DNA from: Lepidostoma basale
Taxonomy: Eukaryota > Arthropoda > Insecta > Trichoptera > Lepidostomatidae
Direction of reading: 5' to 3'
Length of the DNA: 64,000 nt
NCBI GenBank assembly: GCA_022606425.2
Contig: JAHDVF020000517.1
Span: 124,001 to 188,000 of the forward strand
A model generated the notes under the pieces. The model ran no database searches and had not been told where the DNA came from. It saw only the letters and a program-made list of their open reading frames with translations. The position numbers and the translations under genes are program-made. This document shows positions 51,106 to 61,807 of the stretch, one piece after another (the stretch's first letter is position 1; every line of letters begins with the position of its first letter).

Positions 51106-51794
51106 TTATTAAATTGACTTATTACAGAAAATATCTCGACTTGTAGTGTAGACAGGAAGTCAAAACAGCAAAATGTTGACTTAGTGCTTTTTCGTAGAAT
51201 ACCCACGATATACCATAGTTAAAAATATTCATAAATAGTATTATCATAAAATCATATTATATATATCATAGTATCATAAAATGTTGTTGTATAAATAGTA
51301 TTGTTAAACAGTTATTGCCATCTATCGTTCCCATTTATTACTGTTGCAATTCTCTGTAATTATTTTCCGATATTACTTCTGGTTTAATATTTTATTCCTC
51401 CCCTTTTGAATCGCAGTTGATTTGCGTTGTTCCATTACTTCTGTCCCCCCTGAAATATTTCTCATTTGAAAGTACGCTTTGAAATTACTTCGATGTCTGC
51501 TTTCTATAGATAGTTCGAAAAAGGTCGATTATTTGCATGTCCATTGTGATTTCAATTTTGCTGAAATTAGCGTTTTCCAAACTGTGTGGCCCAAAAGGCT
51601 GTTTGCGTTCTACTCATTCACATGTACTTACACAAAAGTATATGAAAATACTTTCAAAATGTAATACTTATTTTTTATTACTTTCAACTTTTCACAGAAT
51701 AGTTTTCACTTTGATGTACATTGTTAACAATAATAAAGGAATAAACCCCTTAATACTAGAAAGTTGTATACATACATATTCATTATAAAATTCT
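51106..51794. other. No recognisable feature
   Basis: AT-rich; frames of 61-83 codons without domains. Confidence 0.45.
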
Positions 51795-51955
51795 TCAATT
51801 CATCATCATCATCAGCCGTCTGTCATCCACTGCTGAATGTAGGCCTTTCCCAAAGCACGCCACCGCCCCCTATCCATTGCCGCTTCAATCCATCCATGTC
51901 CAGTAATCCTCTTCAGATCGTCGGTCCAGCAGGGGGACCGTCATTCTTCAATTAG
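51795..51955 (-). mobile_element. RTE-type 3' end
   Basis: TCATCATCATCATCAG, then TCATCCACTGCTGAATGTAG, CACGCCACCGCCCCCTATCC and TCGTCGGTCCAGCAGGGGGA: the usual order of an insect RTE-type 3' end, with (GAT)n tail. Non-coding remnant. Confidence 0.7.
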
Positions 51956-52064
51956 TTCCAGATAATACTTTCTAGTATTTTGGGGTTTATCCCTTAATTA
52001 TAGTTGGCAATGTTTTGAGCCACATCTTAATTATCCTTATTCTATTATACTACTTTAACTCGGA

Positions 52065-52137
52065 AAAAATATAATAAAACTTTTTGAAAACAGGCGTTTT
52101 TATTCGTATAAATTATTTAATATAGATTTTTGACTAT
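52065..52137 (+). repeat. Family D right-arm remnant
   Basis: AAAATATAATAAAACTTTTT, GAAAACAGGCGTTTTTATTC and ATTTAATATAG. Interrupted by the LINE-X insertion that follows. Confidence 0.5.
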
Positions 52138-52592
52138 AGACCCTTATGTATGGAAGTGATGCATGGAACTAGCAAAAGAAGGATGAAAGTAGAATAAATG
52201 CAGTAGAATTGAGATCTCTAAGACGAATGTGTGGCAAATCTGTATATGCTAGAGTGACAAATGCAAGTATAAGAAGTGAATGTGGTGCGAATGAAAGTGT
52301 AATGAAAAAAATAAGGAAAGGGTCATTAAGATGGTTTGGACACGTGGAAAGAATGAGTGAAGACAGAATGGTAAAGAAGGTATATGCAAACGGCGTGAAC
52401 GGAGCTAGATATAGAGGAAGGCCGAGGAAAACGTGGCACGATCAAATCAATCAAATATTGAATGTCGGTCACCTGAGGAGTCGGAGAAATCGACGTGCGT
52501 GCATGACAAGATGTATGAATGTAGAGGAAACGAGAGAAGTATGTCAGGACAGAACTGCCTACCCCTCCGGGAGACGGCGTGATGGTTAGTTA
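52138..52592 (+). mobile_element. LINE-X 3' fragment (about 455 bp)
   Basis: LMYGSDAWN, frame break, MRSLRRMCGKSVYARVTNAS, KGSLRWFGHVERMSEDRMVK, GRPRKTWHDQINQILNVGHL, RACMTRCMNVEE, short deletion of GTGTGGCGTTCCATTCTTTC, then CCCTCCGGGAG and tail GTTAGTTA. Closely matches the C-terminus at 45.1 kb. Confidence 0.9.
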
Positions 52593-53391
52593 GTTATATA
52601 GAGTTTTAAAAACGCCATACAGAAATGCAACAATGCGTTTTGAAATCGCTGGAATCTCTGAATAAAAATATCTCCCAAAATTCAATGATAGCTGCCATTT
52701 TCATCCTCTTTTGTCTCTTCCATATTTATATTCAATTCCGTTTCCATTCTAGCGACCCTCCGCGTTCAAAAGTGAATTCCGTTTTTGTAAATGTAGCAAA
52801 CATTTGATATGCATTTCGGCTTTTCCGCGTCGGTACATTAATGCAAATCCGAACCTTATGAATGTTTCATCTATTCAATAATGAATGAACGAACAATCCG
52901 AACTAGCGCCGCCAACAATCGGTCTAGGGGTGTTCCATTCGTCCGCGTTATCAGCCCTTCCCAGCCCGGCGTGTGTCGGTACTAGTGTTATAGAATTGAA
53001 TCATCAACATTTGCGACAACTGGTTAAGCCAGGGTTTCGCCTGATAAAGCTATTTTGAATAACAGTAGTCGTAAGGATTGAATATGAATTTGAAATCATT
53101 GTTGTCGTACCCGCGCGGTCGTGTTGATTGATGGAATATTTAATTAACAGATCTCCGCATTGCCTTGTTTAATTTGGTGCGTGTAATAACATCACTATTC
53201 ACCTAATCAGGTTCTGTTTTGATGATGCTGTCTAAATATCACACAGATATACGACATACAGTCAATGCATTCAATTCATCAGATTTTAAATTTGTGAAAA
53301 ATGATACACATGCAATTGAACTACTTAATGTTTCTGAAATGTTAATGTATTATATATTATGCTTATTTATTCAATAAAGTACAGCGGAGCA
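52593..53391. other. No recognisable feature
   Basis: Single-copy-looking sequence with a GC-richer patch (52,890-53,000). No gene recognised. Confidence 0.45.
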
Positions 53392-53532
53392 TAGAAGTAG
53401 GATGGGGTAGATGTAAGTCCCGGATGGACCGGGGACAGGCCCAGGGAGTGTGTACGAGCGAGGCTGACAAAAGGGCGCTGCTACGCCCTATAACAGCCTC
53501 GGGTATGTGGCGGGAACTTCTATGTTCCTTTA
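53392..53532. repeat. GC-rich 140 bp unit with short inverted ends
   Basis: Ends GGAGCATAGAAGT and ACTTCTATGTTCC are inverted over about 12 bp. The interior is far more GC-rich than its surroundings (GGATGGACCGGGGACAGGCC, GGGCGCTGCTACGCCC) and contains a short perfect hairpin, GGGCG...CGCCC. Followed by a run of A. Could be a MITE, a SINE or a retrotransposed fragment; not identified. Confidence 0.35.
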
Positions 53533-53544
53533 AAAAAAAAATTA

Positions 53545-53760
53545 ACTACTTAATTATTAACACGAATGAAAACTTCTATTTTCAAGAAGTTTTATGACGT
53601 GTTTTGCCTCTCTAAGGCATTATGAAATATCTTGTCTCTCTGCCTTTGAAAGGTGAAACATGTCATTTCCATAAAATCTAAAACTCTAGAAAACAAATGT
53701 TTTCTTTCGTATCAATTATTTAATATGGAGTTTTACATCATTGTTCAAGAAACAATAAAT
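53545..53760. repeat. Family D copy
   Basis: Arms TTAACACGAATGAAAACTTC / GAAAACAAATGTTTTCTTTC, centre ACGTGTTTTGCCTCTCTAAG and GCCTTTGAAAGGTGAAACAT, tail ATGGAGTTTTACATCATTGT. Both arms preserved. Confidence 0.7.
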
Positions 53761-53769
53761 AACCTACTA

Positions 53770-54095
53770 AGCACTGACCATCACGCCGTTTCCACTAAAG
53801 GGCAGACTGAAAGAATGGATCGCCACATTGTTATTTCCAAGCATTTTTCTCTCGCATTGAAACTCGGTGTCATGTACGCACGTTGATTTCTTCAACTCAT
53901 TCGACCGACATTAAAAATTTGATTGATTTGATCGTGCAACGATCTTCCTCTATTTATTTCTCCATTTATATCGCTAGCACGTAACTTTCTTCACAATTAT
54001 TTTTTTCCATTCATTGTTTCCATGTGTCATAGAGGAGGGGTAATTCACCCATTCATTGACTTATATCTGCATTTGACACACTATTATATAAACAT
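53770..54095 (-). mobile_element. LINE-X 3' fragment, diverged
   Basis: CCATCACGCCGTTTCC, GAAAGAATGGATCGCCACAT, ATTTGATTGATTTGATCGTG and TTTCCATTCATTGTTTCCAT match in order the minus-strand 3' end. Indels throughout. Confidence 0.75.
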
Positions 54096-54189
54096 TTTGT
54101 TTTATTTATTTAGGGTAACATACAGCGATATCAATAACATATAAATAAAATAAAAAAATTAAATTAAAATAAGGCCAATTACATGCTAC

Positions 54190-54835
54190 CACTTGCATTC
54201 AAAACATCAATCAATTCCTTCGTCGTATCATGACTAGATTACTGCAATGGAGTCTACGCCAACATCCCCAAAAGCAAACTAATAAACTCCAGTCTGCATT
54301 CAACGCAGCAGCAAGACTAATAAGAGATGTGCCGAAGAATTGTCACATAACACAGCATCTTGAGGAGCTCCTCTGGCTGAAATGTCCAGAAAGGATACAA
54401 TACAAGCTCTGCTGGACAGTCTTCAAGGCGTTGCATGGTATGGCACCAGATATCTGAACTCTGCTTCAAAGAGAACCTGAATGCCAGACAATCTACATTG
54501 CAATCGGTAGATTGACTGTGCCAAAACGCTGTCCTAGCACAAACTTTGGTGACTGAGCCTTCTCAGTAGCCGGCCCTTCAGCCTGCAACAATCTTCCAGC
54601 AGACCTTAAGTGCATAGAGAATCAGTCGGAGTTTAGACGAAGACTCAAAACACACCTTTTCAAATTATCCTTTCCTGATAAGAATGGCTATTAATCGACT
54701 TCGTTGGGTGCAGCCCTCATTCTAAATTTTTATTTTTAACTAGTTCATAAAACGAATCATTTTCTACAGCGCCCTTGAGATGAGTAATTCATAAAAATGG
54801 CGCTCTATAAATTATCCAATTTATTATTATTTTTA
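54190..54835 (+). mobile_element. CR1-like retrotransposon 3' end
   Basis: Codons: DYCNGVYANIPKSKL with a shift, LQSAFNAAARLIRDVPKNCH, LEELLWLKCPERIQYKLC and VFKALHGMAPDI. This D.CN..L...P......LQ...N.AARL........IT..L..L.WLP...RI..K......K.LHG.AP pattern is the CR1-type C-terminus. After stops come SAWNNLP-type remnants, FRRRLKTHLFKL, then GCGCCCTTGAGATGAG, AATGGCGCTCTATAAATT and TTATTATT, the CR1-like end also seen at 33.6 kb. No catalytic domain. Confidence 0.8.
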
Positions 54836-54849
54836 TGACAACTAAGTGT

Positions 54850-55145
54850 TCGGATATAGAGGAATCTCAAGACGCATCTATTTATCTGATAATTTACATG
54901 AAAAGTGCACATTTTTGTAAAATCTCTTACCCCGAGGACGCACTAGGAAAATTCTGACCAAATAGTGCAGTCTCCAGTAGTTTCTTAAATCTAACATCCG
55001 TATTCCAACGTAATACTAACATAGAGATTATTCCATGCCAGCGGACCCGCAACGCTGAAAGCACGAGTGTAGAAACTTGATTTATTAGCTCTTACTGGAA
55101 ATTCAATATTGTTTGCATTAGTTTCCACAAAACGAAGTTAACGTT
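54850..55145 (-). mobile_element. Second CR1-like C-terminal fragment, tail-to-tail with the first
   Basis: On the minus strand the codons read TRAFSVAGPLAWNNLYVSI, then RFKKLLETALFGQN, the RAFSVAGP.AWN.L...........FK..L.T.LF pattern, with stops. It lies immediately beyond the 3' end of the plus-strand copy but lacks the GGCGCTATA end, so it is from a different CR1-like subfamily. Confidence 0.6.
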
Positions 55146-55534
55146 GCATTTACATTGGCTTTCTGTTGCGCAGAGGCCCGAAATGTACACTTGCGCTCTC
55201 TGGTATCAAGGGTTAAACACTCGAACACACTTTATATTTTACTCCAGGATTCTGAAATGTAGTTCTTTCAGGAGTAGTGTGGTGGCGGTAATTTTTTGCA
55301 CCTATTATAAATCGACCAGCACCATTGAAAACGCTTTGTATTAATTATTTGAAAATCCAGCGTACATGCCTTTATAATAATCGTAGGTATGTCCGAATCA
55401 AACAATGTTACCGTCCACAATTTCTGCACCCATGTTGGCTTTAAGTAGTTCTTTAATTTAATTAACGAGTATATAACCAAATAATTCCTGGCCATTCAGA
55501 TTATGAAGTTCACAAGAAACTATTATTTTTTTTT
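55146..55534. other. No recognisable feature
   Basis: Nothing recognised; could include decayed upstream CR1-like sequence on the minus strand. Confidence 0.4.
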
Positions 55535-56010
55535 ACAAACAAACCTTCGCGTCATCCCGGAAAGTTAGGCAGAGAGAATGGACTGACACACTACTCCATC
55601 CTGACATACCCCATTAGATTCCTCCACATTTATTCAGTGAGTCATACACACGAGCAAATTCTTCTGACTTCTAACATGGCCGATCTTTATATTTTATTGG
55701 TAATATCATGTTTTCCCCCGTAGCCCGTTTACATCGTTAATGTATACTTTCTAAACCATTATTTCTTCATCCATGCCATTCCATATGTCCAAACCAACGT
55801 TATGATTATTTCATAATTGTATTTAAAATACTCTCTTCCGTTCTACATTTTTCCTGATATAAACATTTGAAATTCTGTAGCCCATTGTGTTACGACACGT
55901 ACGTCTAAGAGATCTCATCTTTAGCGCATTTATTTTCCTTCATCCTTCTTCTGATAGTTCTATGCTTCGCTTCCATGCAACCATATTCGATTTCATTAAT
56001 TGTTTTTTTT
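55535..56010 (-). mobile_element. LINE-X 3' fragment (about 475 bp), diverged
   Basis: GTTTGTTTGT tail, GAATGGACTGACACACTACT, ATGTATACTTTCTAAACCAT, CATATGTCCAAACCAACGTT, ACGTCTAAGAGATCTCAT and TATGCTTCGCTTCCATGC in order. Closest to the (GTT)-tail subfamily by the GAGAG word, but old. Followed at 56,050 by a separate AACTAACCATCAT stub. Confidence 0.75.
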
Positions 56011-56060
56011 TACAATTATTTAGTTTTTGAACTTTTTTAGAAATTTAACTAACCATCATA

Positions 56061-56982
56061 CTCGTAGTAATCATAGTTATCACGCTAATGCACCAAACGA
56101 TTATTACTAAACAGCCCTATAAACTTAAAGGATTTATTATAATTAGATTAAAATGGAACGAAAATTCATCCGCCTCTTTTTTATTTTCTCTTTCCCTTGA
56201 GGATTATCAGATAACTCCTCCCATTTCCGGATTTGCCTAAAACCCACAGTCATTTGTTTTACACCAACAAGGCGGTAAGAATTCATTTTCGATTCCGACT
56301 GTGCGCCATTTTGTCTTTAGGTTTTGTTTTTCTCAATTTGTAATGTCATTTTCAATATAGATTCTTGATTCTGTAAAATTTTCGAATACGTTCAGATTTT
56401 AACGCTTTAATGATGACATACTATACAATTACTTAGTTAATCCATTGTTTTGGCGGAAACACTTCGATATTTAAACATTATTAACTGTTTAATTAAAACA
56501 CCGTTATCACGCATTAATTTTAATTCTTTTGAAATTTTCGCGACATGTGTTTCACAAACCAATTTTAGCATCATCGGGTGTTACAATCAACTAATAAAGA
56601 TGATGCTAACATTGACTAGCGAAACTAAAATCAATTTATGGTATTCTATTACAGTGATTTAATGAAACAGTTAACAATAACATAGTATTAAAAACCTTCC
56701 ATCTTTTGGCGATGGGACTGAAAGTGTTTCTGTAGTGGTTTCCCGTTGCCTGCTCTAGTGATTTTCTCTAGGAGTTACTTTCCCTTAGCTAGAGGGTCTC
56801 GATTTGGTAAAACCGCCATACGCCGTAAAACACATTTAAGATTGTTTTATTTACTCAAGAATAAACCGGTTTCGTTTGTAATCAAACTTCTATTTTTATT
56901 AGATATTTAAATAAGTAACTAGTGATTCATGTTTTTTCGATAAAGGCTGAATACACAGCATTTTTTTGTTATTTATAAATTA
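56061..56982. other. No recognisable feature
   Basis: Single-copy-looking. A 70-codon frame at 56,450-56,662 has no domain. Confidence 0.45.
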
Positions 56983-57499
56983 CTAGCTGACCCGGCAACG
57001 CTTCGCTATTGCTAGATTACACCTAAGTACACCCAATATATATTAAAGAAATACAAAAGTTCAATATCAATTATTTTATTGGATAAAATGACATGTGTAT
57101 AGGTGCAAGAGTGTGTGTATCCTAATTCAGTTCATATCTTTAAAACATTTTTTTAATCCAAGCAAACTTGCTGTGAACTTGAATAATACTAATGTGAATT
57201 GAACAATTGAAGGCTGGACATTATTACCAAGGTGGCAAGTTTACAAAAAGTCTGAAATGAGTTTTTGATGCCAATTGGTCTTAAACGTAGCTGTGCAAAA
57301 GCGCGTTATGATTAAATAATATAGTGTAGTTCAAACGTTACCCTAAAGATGTCACCCAAAAAAAAAGTTAATATTTATCTTTTTCAGCTTTATGTTTAAA
57401 CCATTAAACGTCCAGTCTTAAATTTTTTCCTTAATATTTTAAGTGAAATTAAAAAAACAAATAAATATACTATATCACATTTGCATAAAACATTCATAC

Positions 57500-58450
57500 A
57501 TATACAATTCATATCCGTTCACTCCTGGGCGTAGGCCTCCTCCATCTGCTTCAATGTCTTCAATGTCGTCCCTCCATCGAAGTTGAGGACGTCCTGGGTT
57601 TCGGGTTGCAGTTCATCTATCATCAGGGCTGTGAGCGGCATGCCATTTTAGCGCTGCCACTCTTCCGATGATGTCCGACACTCCTGTTCTGGCTGTAATA
57701 GTGGTGTTTCTTACCCCGTCCATTATACTGATTCCCAACTTTCATAGCTCTTTGGACAATTCTTAATTTAATAGCGCTTTTCTGAGACAACGTTATGGTT
57801 TGAAACCAATAAGATGCAGGACACAGCAATCCAACACCTTCAGTTTAAGGTTGATGGGGTTCGTGGGCTTTTCAAAATATGCTTTGTTCGATTTCTGCGA
57901 TTTGATTTTCTCCACTCAGTACTATTGTGTAATCCAAATATATATATATATGAATCGACTATTTTGATTACGGTGTTGTCTATTGTGATTTGTACAGGAG
58001 TAGGTACAATGATTTTTTTTTTCCCAAAATGCACGCATAGTCCTATTTCCTTTGATTTTTTATTTAGTTTTTCCAAAATCGTGGATATTTGCTCAGGGTT
58101 ACTGCTAATCACCACTGTCATCCGCAAACCGTAAATGATTGAAGTATTATTTATTTATGAGTATTCCTCTGTCCTCCCAATTAAATTATTTAAAAATGAG
58201 AGTTAATAATTTTGGAGATATGGTATCACCCTGTCGGACTCCTCTTGGTATAGGTATCTCTGCAATTAGCCAGTAATCATTAATAGTTACTTGTAGGGTA
58301 GTCTTGTCATATATACTGCAGATTAAGTTGGAATATCTGGACACTATCTGTGCTTGGTTCATTGACCATACTTCAATTGAATCAAAAGCTTTTTGATAAT
58401 CCACAAAGGCTAGTACAGAGGCATGTTATACTCGTTGTACTGTAGCTACT
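57500..58450 (-). mobile_element. RTE retrotransposon fragment nested in the Helitron
   Basis: Minus-strand reverse-transcriptase remnants: FVDYQKAFDSIE then LICSIYDKTTLQVTIND, PIPRGVRQGDTISPKL (58,404-58,186), a decayed catalytic region near 58,130, and SSNPEQISTILEKLNKKSKE, IGLCVHFGKKK, DSYIYIFGLH (58,127-57,840). GVRQGDTISPKLF is characteristic of RTE. Frame breaks separate the pieces, and the downstream part to 57,500 keeps the TCACTCCTGGGCGTAGGCCT 3' signature. No short-repeat tail is seen. Confidence 0.8.
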
Positions 58451-59184
58451 CCTGAATAGAAGTCGAATTTTAGTGAGTTTTTTTGTTAGAATTTTCTTGT
58501 ATTCTTGTTAGAACTTTTTGTGTAAAGATTTATATTCAATGTCAATTGAAGTGCTGGATGCGCTGTTGAAGTCACAGCAATTCCAGATGAAGCGATTGCC
58601 AATGTATTTTTTTTCTGAATATATGGTTGGCAATACCAATAAGATGAAATGTTGTCCCTGTGCCACCAGGTGAATCTAAGAAATGCAATCCACCACTTAG
58701 ATTGCGTACGGCTCGCATTATGGCATCATACACTTGTTTTTGTTGTGGAAGTAATCTTTGAATGTACAAATACACTCAATTCATTGATATCAAAGCATTT
58801 TTCTCGTTTTAATCACTATCAAATATGTGATTAACCAACCGATTAGGTGATGTCATTCCCAATTGTACCAATTCATTATTCGTGATTGTCAAATATATCC
58901 TTCTATCAAAATGAATGCTTCATTATACTCATGATTAAGACAACTTATACGTAGGGGATATAAAATGTCATCAGTCATAAAATCTTTATATTTTCCCCAT
59001 AAATCTGTTGGATTTGATGGTAGGCACGTAGATAATATGATTATAAATTATGTATATATTTGATTGATGGCGATATTATCGATGTCCATCATCGCCTGTA
59101 TTAGTTTCTAGAAGCAATGTTCTTGGATAACATTTCTTGTATTTTTCATTAACCATGCATGACGAATAAATTTTGTGGACCATG

Positions 59185-59855
59185 ATTATAACCATATACA
59201 CATGGACCATGAATCATATTTGTTGATACAATTTCAGCCAATTGAGGATAAACACTTGAATCAGGAATTTCAGCTGAATACATCTAACGTGTTTCCCCAA
59301 ATAGGCGATGATGTTAAAATGATATCCATCTTTGCCCTGCCACCGTCATCTGCTGTAAATAAAATTTTATTTTTTAAACGTTTGTAAGACATACGTTATA
59401 TTGAGTATTATAAAATAAGCTTATTATATTTTACCTCATGGCGGGTTATCGAAATATGTCCTAATTCCATAATTATAACCATATACACATGGACCATGAA
59501 TCATATTTTTGATACAATTTCAGCCAATTGAGGATAAACACTTGAATCAGGAATTTCAGCTGAATACATCTAACGTGTTTCCCCAAATAGGCGATGATGT
59601 TAAAATGATATCCATCTTTGCCCTGCCACCGTCATCTGCTGTAAATAAAATTGTATTTTTTACACGTTTGTAAGACATACGTTATATTGAGTGTTATAAA
59701 ATAAGCATATTATATTTTACCTTATTGTCATTGACAGTCTCATCCCAAATAGGCGATGATGTTAAAATGATATCCATCTTTGCCCTGCCACCGTCATCTG
59801 CTGTAAATAAAATTTTATTTTTTACACGTTTGTAAGACATACGTTATATTGAGTG
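59185..59855. repeat. Tandem duplication inside the Helitron gene (2.6 units)
   Basis: A unit of about 287 bp starts at 59,185 and again at 59,472 (ATTATAACCATATACACATG); a third, partial unit starts at 59,744 (CCCAAATAGGCGATGATG). Units are near identical by eye and include Rep-coding sequence (the IHGPC..GYN codons on the minus strand) plus about 110 bp of AT-rich sequence ending ACATACGTTATATTGAGT. Confidence 0.85.
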
Positions 59856-60067
59856 TTATTGCTAGGCAATATGTTTCGACGTTAAAACAATAAATCCAAT
59901 CAGTGGCGAAGAACCAAAAAAAATAATACAGCGCAAGTAACTATTATTCGTACCGATAAATGATTTGAGATTATGAAGACCATCACATTTTGAAATTTTA
60001 AAATAGAAACAGAAATTCGATATTAATCTGTTTTAATCAGACTAAGCTTCGCTCTGAAGAATACATT

Positions 60068-60111
60068 CAATTTTGGCATCATCTTATACAACAATTTTGG
60101 CATCATCTTAT
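60068..60111. repeat. Short tandem duplication
   Basis: CAATTTTGGCATCATCTTAT occurs twice back to back (about 60,068 and 60,091). Confidence 0.8.
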
Positions 60112-60730
60112 AAAAGGTAGTCCACGTCATATGCCCGAGTACGCTTAAGATGAAATTGCATATGTTCGTCACTACTTGGGACGATATACAACAGCTCTTA
60201 CTTCCTGGAAAATCGCCGGTGGATAGGCATGATATGGTTCATTTTTGAATTTCAATGCATTGCAATTTGTACACAGTTTATTCATCATTCCGATATCAAC
60301 AGCTGGATGCGAGCTAAATCCAAATTCAGGAATATATTGAAAAGCAATACGATTGAACATAGTCAGTTGATTCAATCGATTCGTTGGCATACGTAATCGA
60401 TTATTGGAACGGTGTACATTTTGCTCCGCATGTGTTTCTCTCATACCTACTCCTATTGATTCATGTTGTGTGGATCTATCAGCACGTGACTGGGACATAT
60501 GTGCTCGATTTTGTGAATTCCGTCGAGCAGATTGGTCCTCAGTTTCATTTCTCCTATTTTCTCTTTTTTTCTTAGCGGCTACGGTACGACTTCCAATGAG
60601 TTTCCGCTTGTATGGCATTTTGTCAACCTAAAACCAAAATTTAACAAATTTATGTAATATTATTTTAACATAATTCAGTGATATAAATTTAGAAATAAAA
60701 TTTGATTTTTAATTTTATTGGCTACATGGA

Positions 60731-60781
60731 ATAATACAACTTGTATTTTAACCCTCCAGTATAATACAACTTGTATTTTAA
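60731..60781. repeat. Short direct repeat
   Basis: ATAATACAACTTGTATTTTA occurs twice, about 31 bp apart. Confidence 0.8.
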
Positions 60782-61097
60782 AAACTAATTAAAATCATGA
60801 CGCAACAATGGCCGGGTCGTTTTTTCATGTAGTCAAACATAACCTAAAATAATACGTAAGTAAAACGATATTTACAGCTTTGAAATATGTAATGCGGAAA
60901 TATAATCTGCATTCATTTCAACGGCAAAATAGAATAACCTGAAGATATATATATGAATTAGAAATATAAATATTAACTTACAAAATATTGCGACGCAATC
61001 GAAAGTTTCGATTCGAAACATATCAGATGACAGCTAAGAGACCACGTGATCAATCGAACGGCTAGAAGTAATTAATAACGAAAACAAAGTTTCGTTT

Positions 61098-61321
61098 ATA
61101 ATTTGAACTGCGATCAATTTGAACGATGCCGTAAATACACCCAATATATATTAAAGGAATCCACTTAAAGTCGTTCATAACCTCAAAATGACACTCACGT
61201 AAAAATTAACAAATAATTTGAACTGCGATCAATTTGAACGATGGCGTAAATACACCCAATATATATTAAAGAAATATAATTAAAGTCGTTCATAACCTCA
61301 AAATGACACTCACGTAAAAAT
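61098..61321. repeat. Tandem 110 bp duplication near the Helitron 5' end
   Basis: ATAATTTGAACTGCGATCAA...CACTCACGTAAAAATTA occurs twice (61,098 and about 61,210) with few differences. One segment of it, TACACCCAATATATATTAAA, also occurs at 57,030 near the other end of the element. Confidence 0.85.
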
Positions 61322-61807
61322 TATACTCGCCATAATTTAGAAGCACCTGTCTGCATTAATGTACATTAAAATAATGCCAATAAAATAGACTGTAACAATT
61401 AAACAACCAATTATTTTAGTACGTAATAAGTAAAACGTATTAAGTATTATACATCCCAAAGTAAAACGCAATATATTGGACTGTCAGAAAGAAAAACACA
61501 TTGTTGCCACTACACAAAATTACATGGAGACTGAATTCTCTCCAGACCGTGTCAAACGAATATAGACTCAAAAGATTGATACTCAGGTGATATGAACATT
61601 AAGGTCTATATTCGTTTGCACTACGAAAATTTTCAATTAATTGATTAATTTATAAAGTTAATTAGAGCTCGATTAATAACAAAAATATGCCTATGACGAC
61701 CGCTGAATTCCACTTAGTCCATTCTCCAAATTTCAAAAGGATCAGCTCAGGAATAACCTCAGAAATAGTCCACACACACAACCAAAACTGTCTTTTATTT
61801 ATATAGA

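Larger units (their letters stand above)
58540..60620 (-). pseudogene. Helitron Rep/helicase, decayed
   Basis: N-terminal piece (60,618-60,172, 148 codons) starts MPYKRKL, is basic, and has FNRIAFQYIPEFGFSSHPAV then IGMMNKLCTNCNALKFKNE; the CxxC-NALKFKNE word is typical of animal Helitron proteins. Next, split over duplications, a Rep-like piece: AEIPDSSVYPQLAEIVSTNM then IHGPCVYGYNHGP (about 59,270-59,165). Helicase start: LWGKYKDFMTDDILYPLRIS (about 59,005), then LPQQKQVYDAIMRAVRNLSG, FLDSPGGTGTTFHLIGI (58,775-58,572), a Walker A box where GKT has become GTT. Many stops and shifts; the Rep catalytic HUH and YY motifs were not found. Confidence 0.8.
56983..61807 (-). mobile_element. Helitron, both termini present (4.8 kb)
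   Basis: Minus-strand element. 5' end at 61,807: host A then TCTATATAAATAAAAGACAG (Helitrons start with TC after A). 3' end at 56,983: GCAATAGCGAAGCGTTGC, a hairpin with about five pairs, then CGGGTCAGCTAG (ends CTAG, fitting CTRR), followed by host T. Helitrons insert between A and T without duplication, which fits. Inside are a decayed Rep/helicase gene (58,540-60,620), tandem duplications and a nested RTE fragment (57,500-58,450). Not autonomous now. Confidence 0.85.

Noticed and set aside
59185..59855. CRISPR-like array
   Set aside because: Long tandem units without spacers in eukaryotic Helitron sequence.
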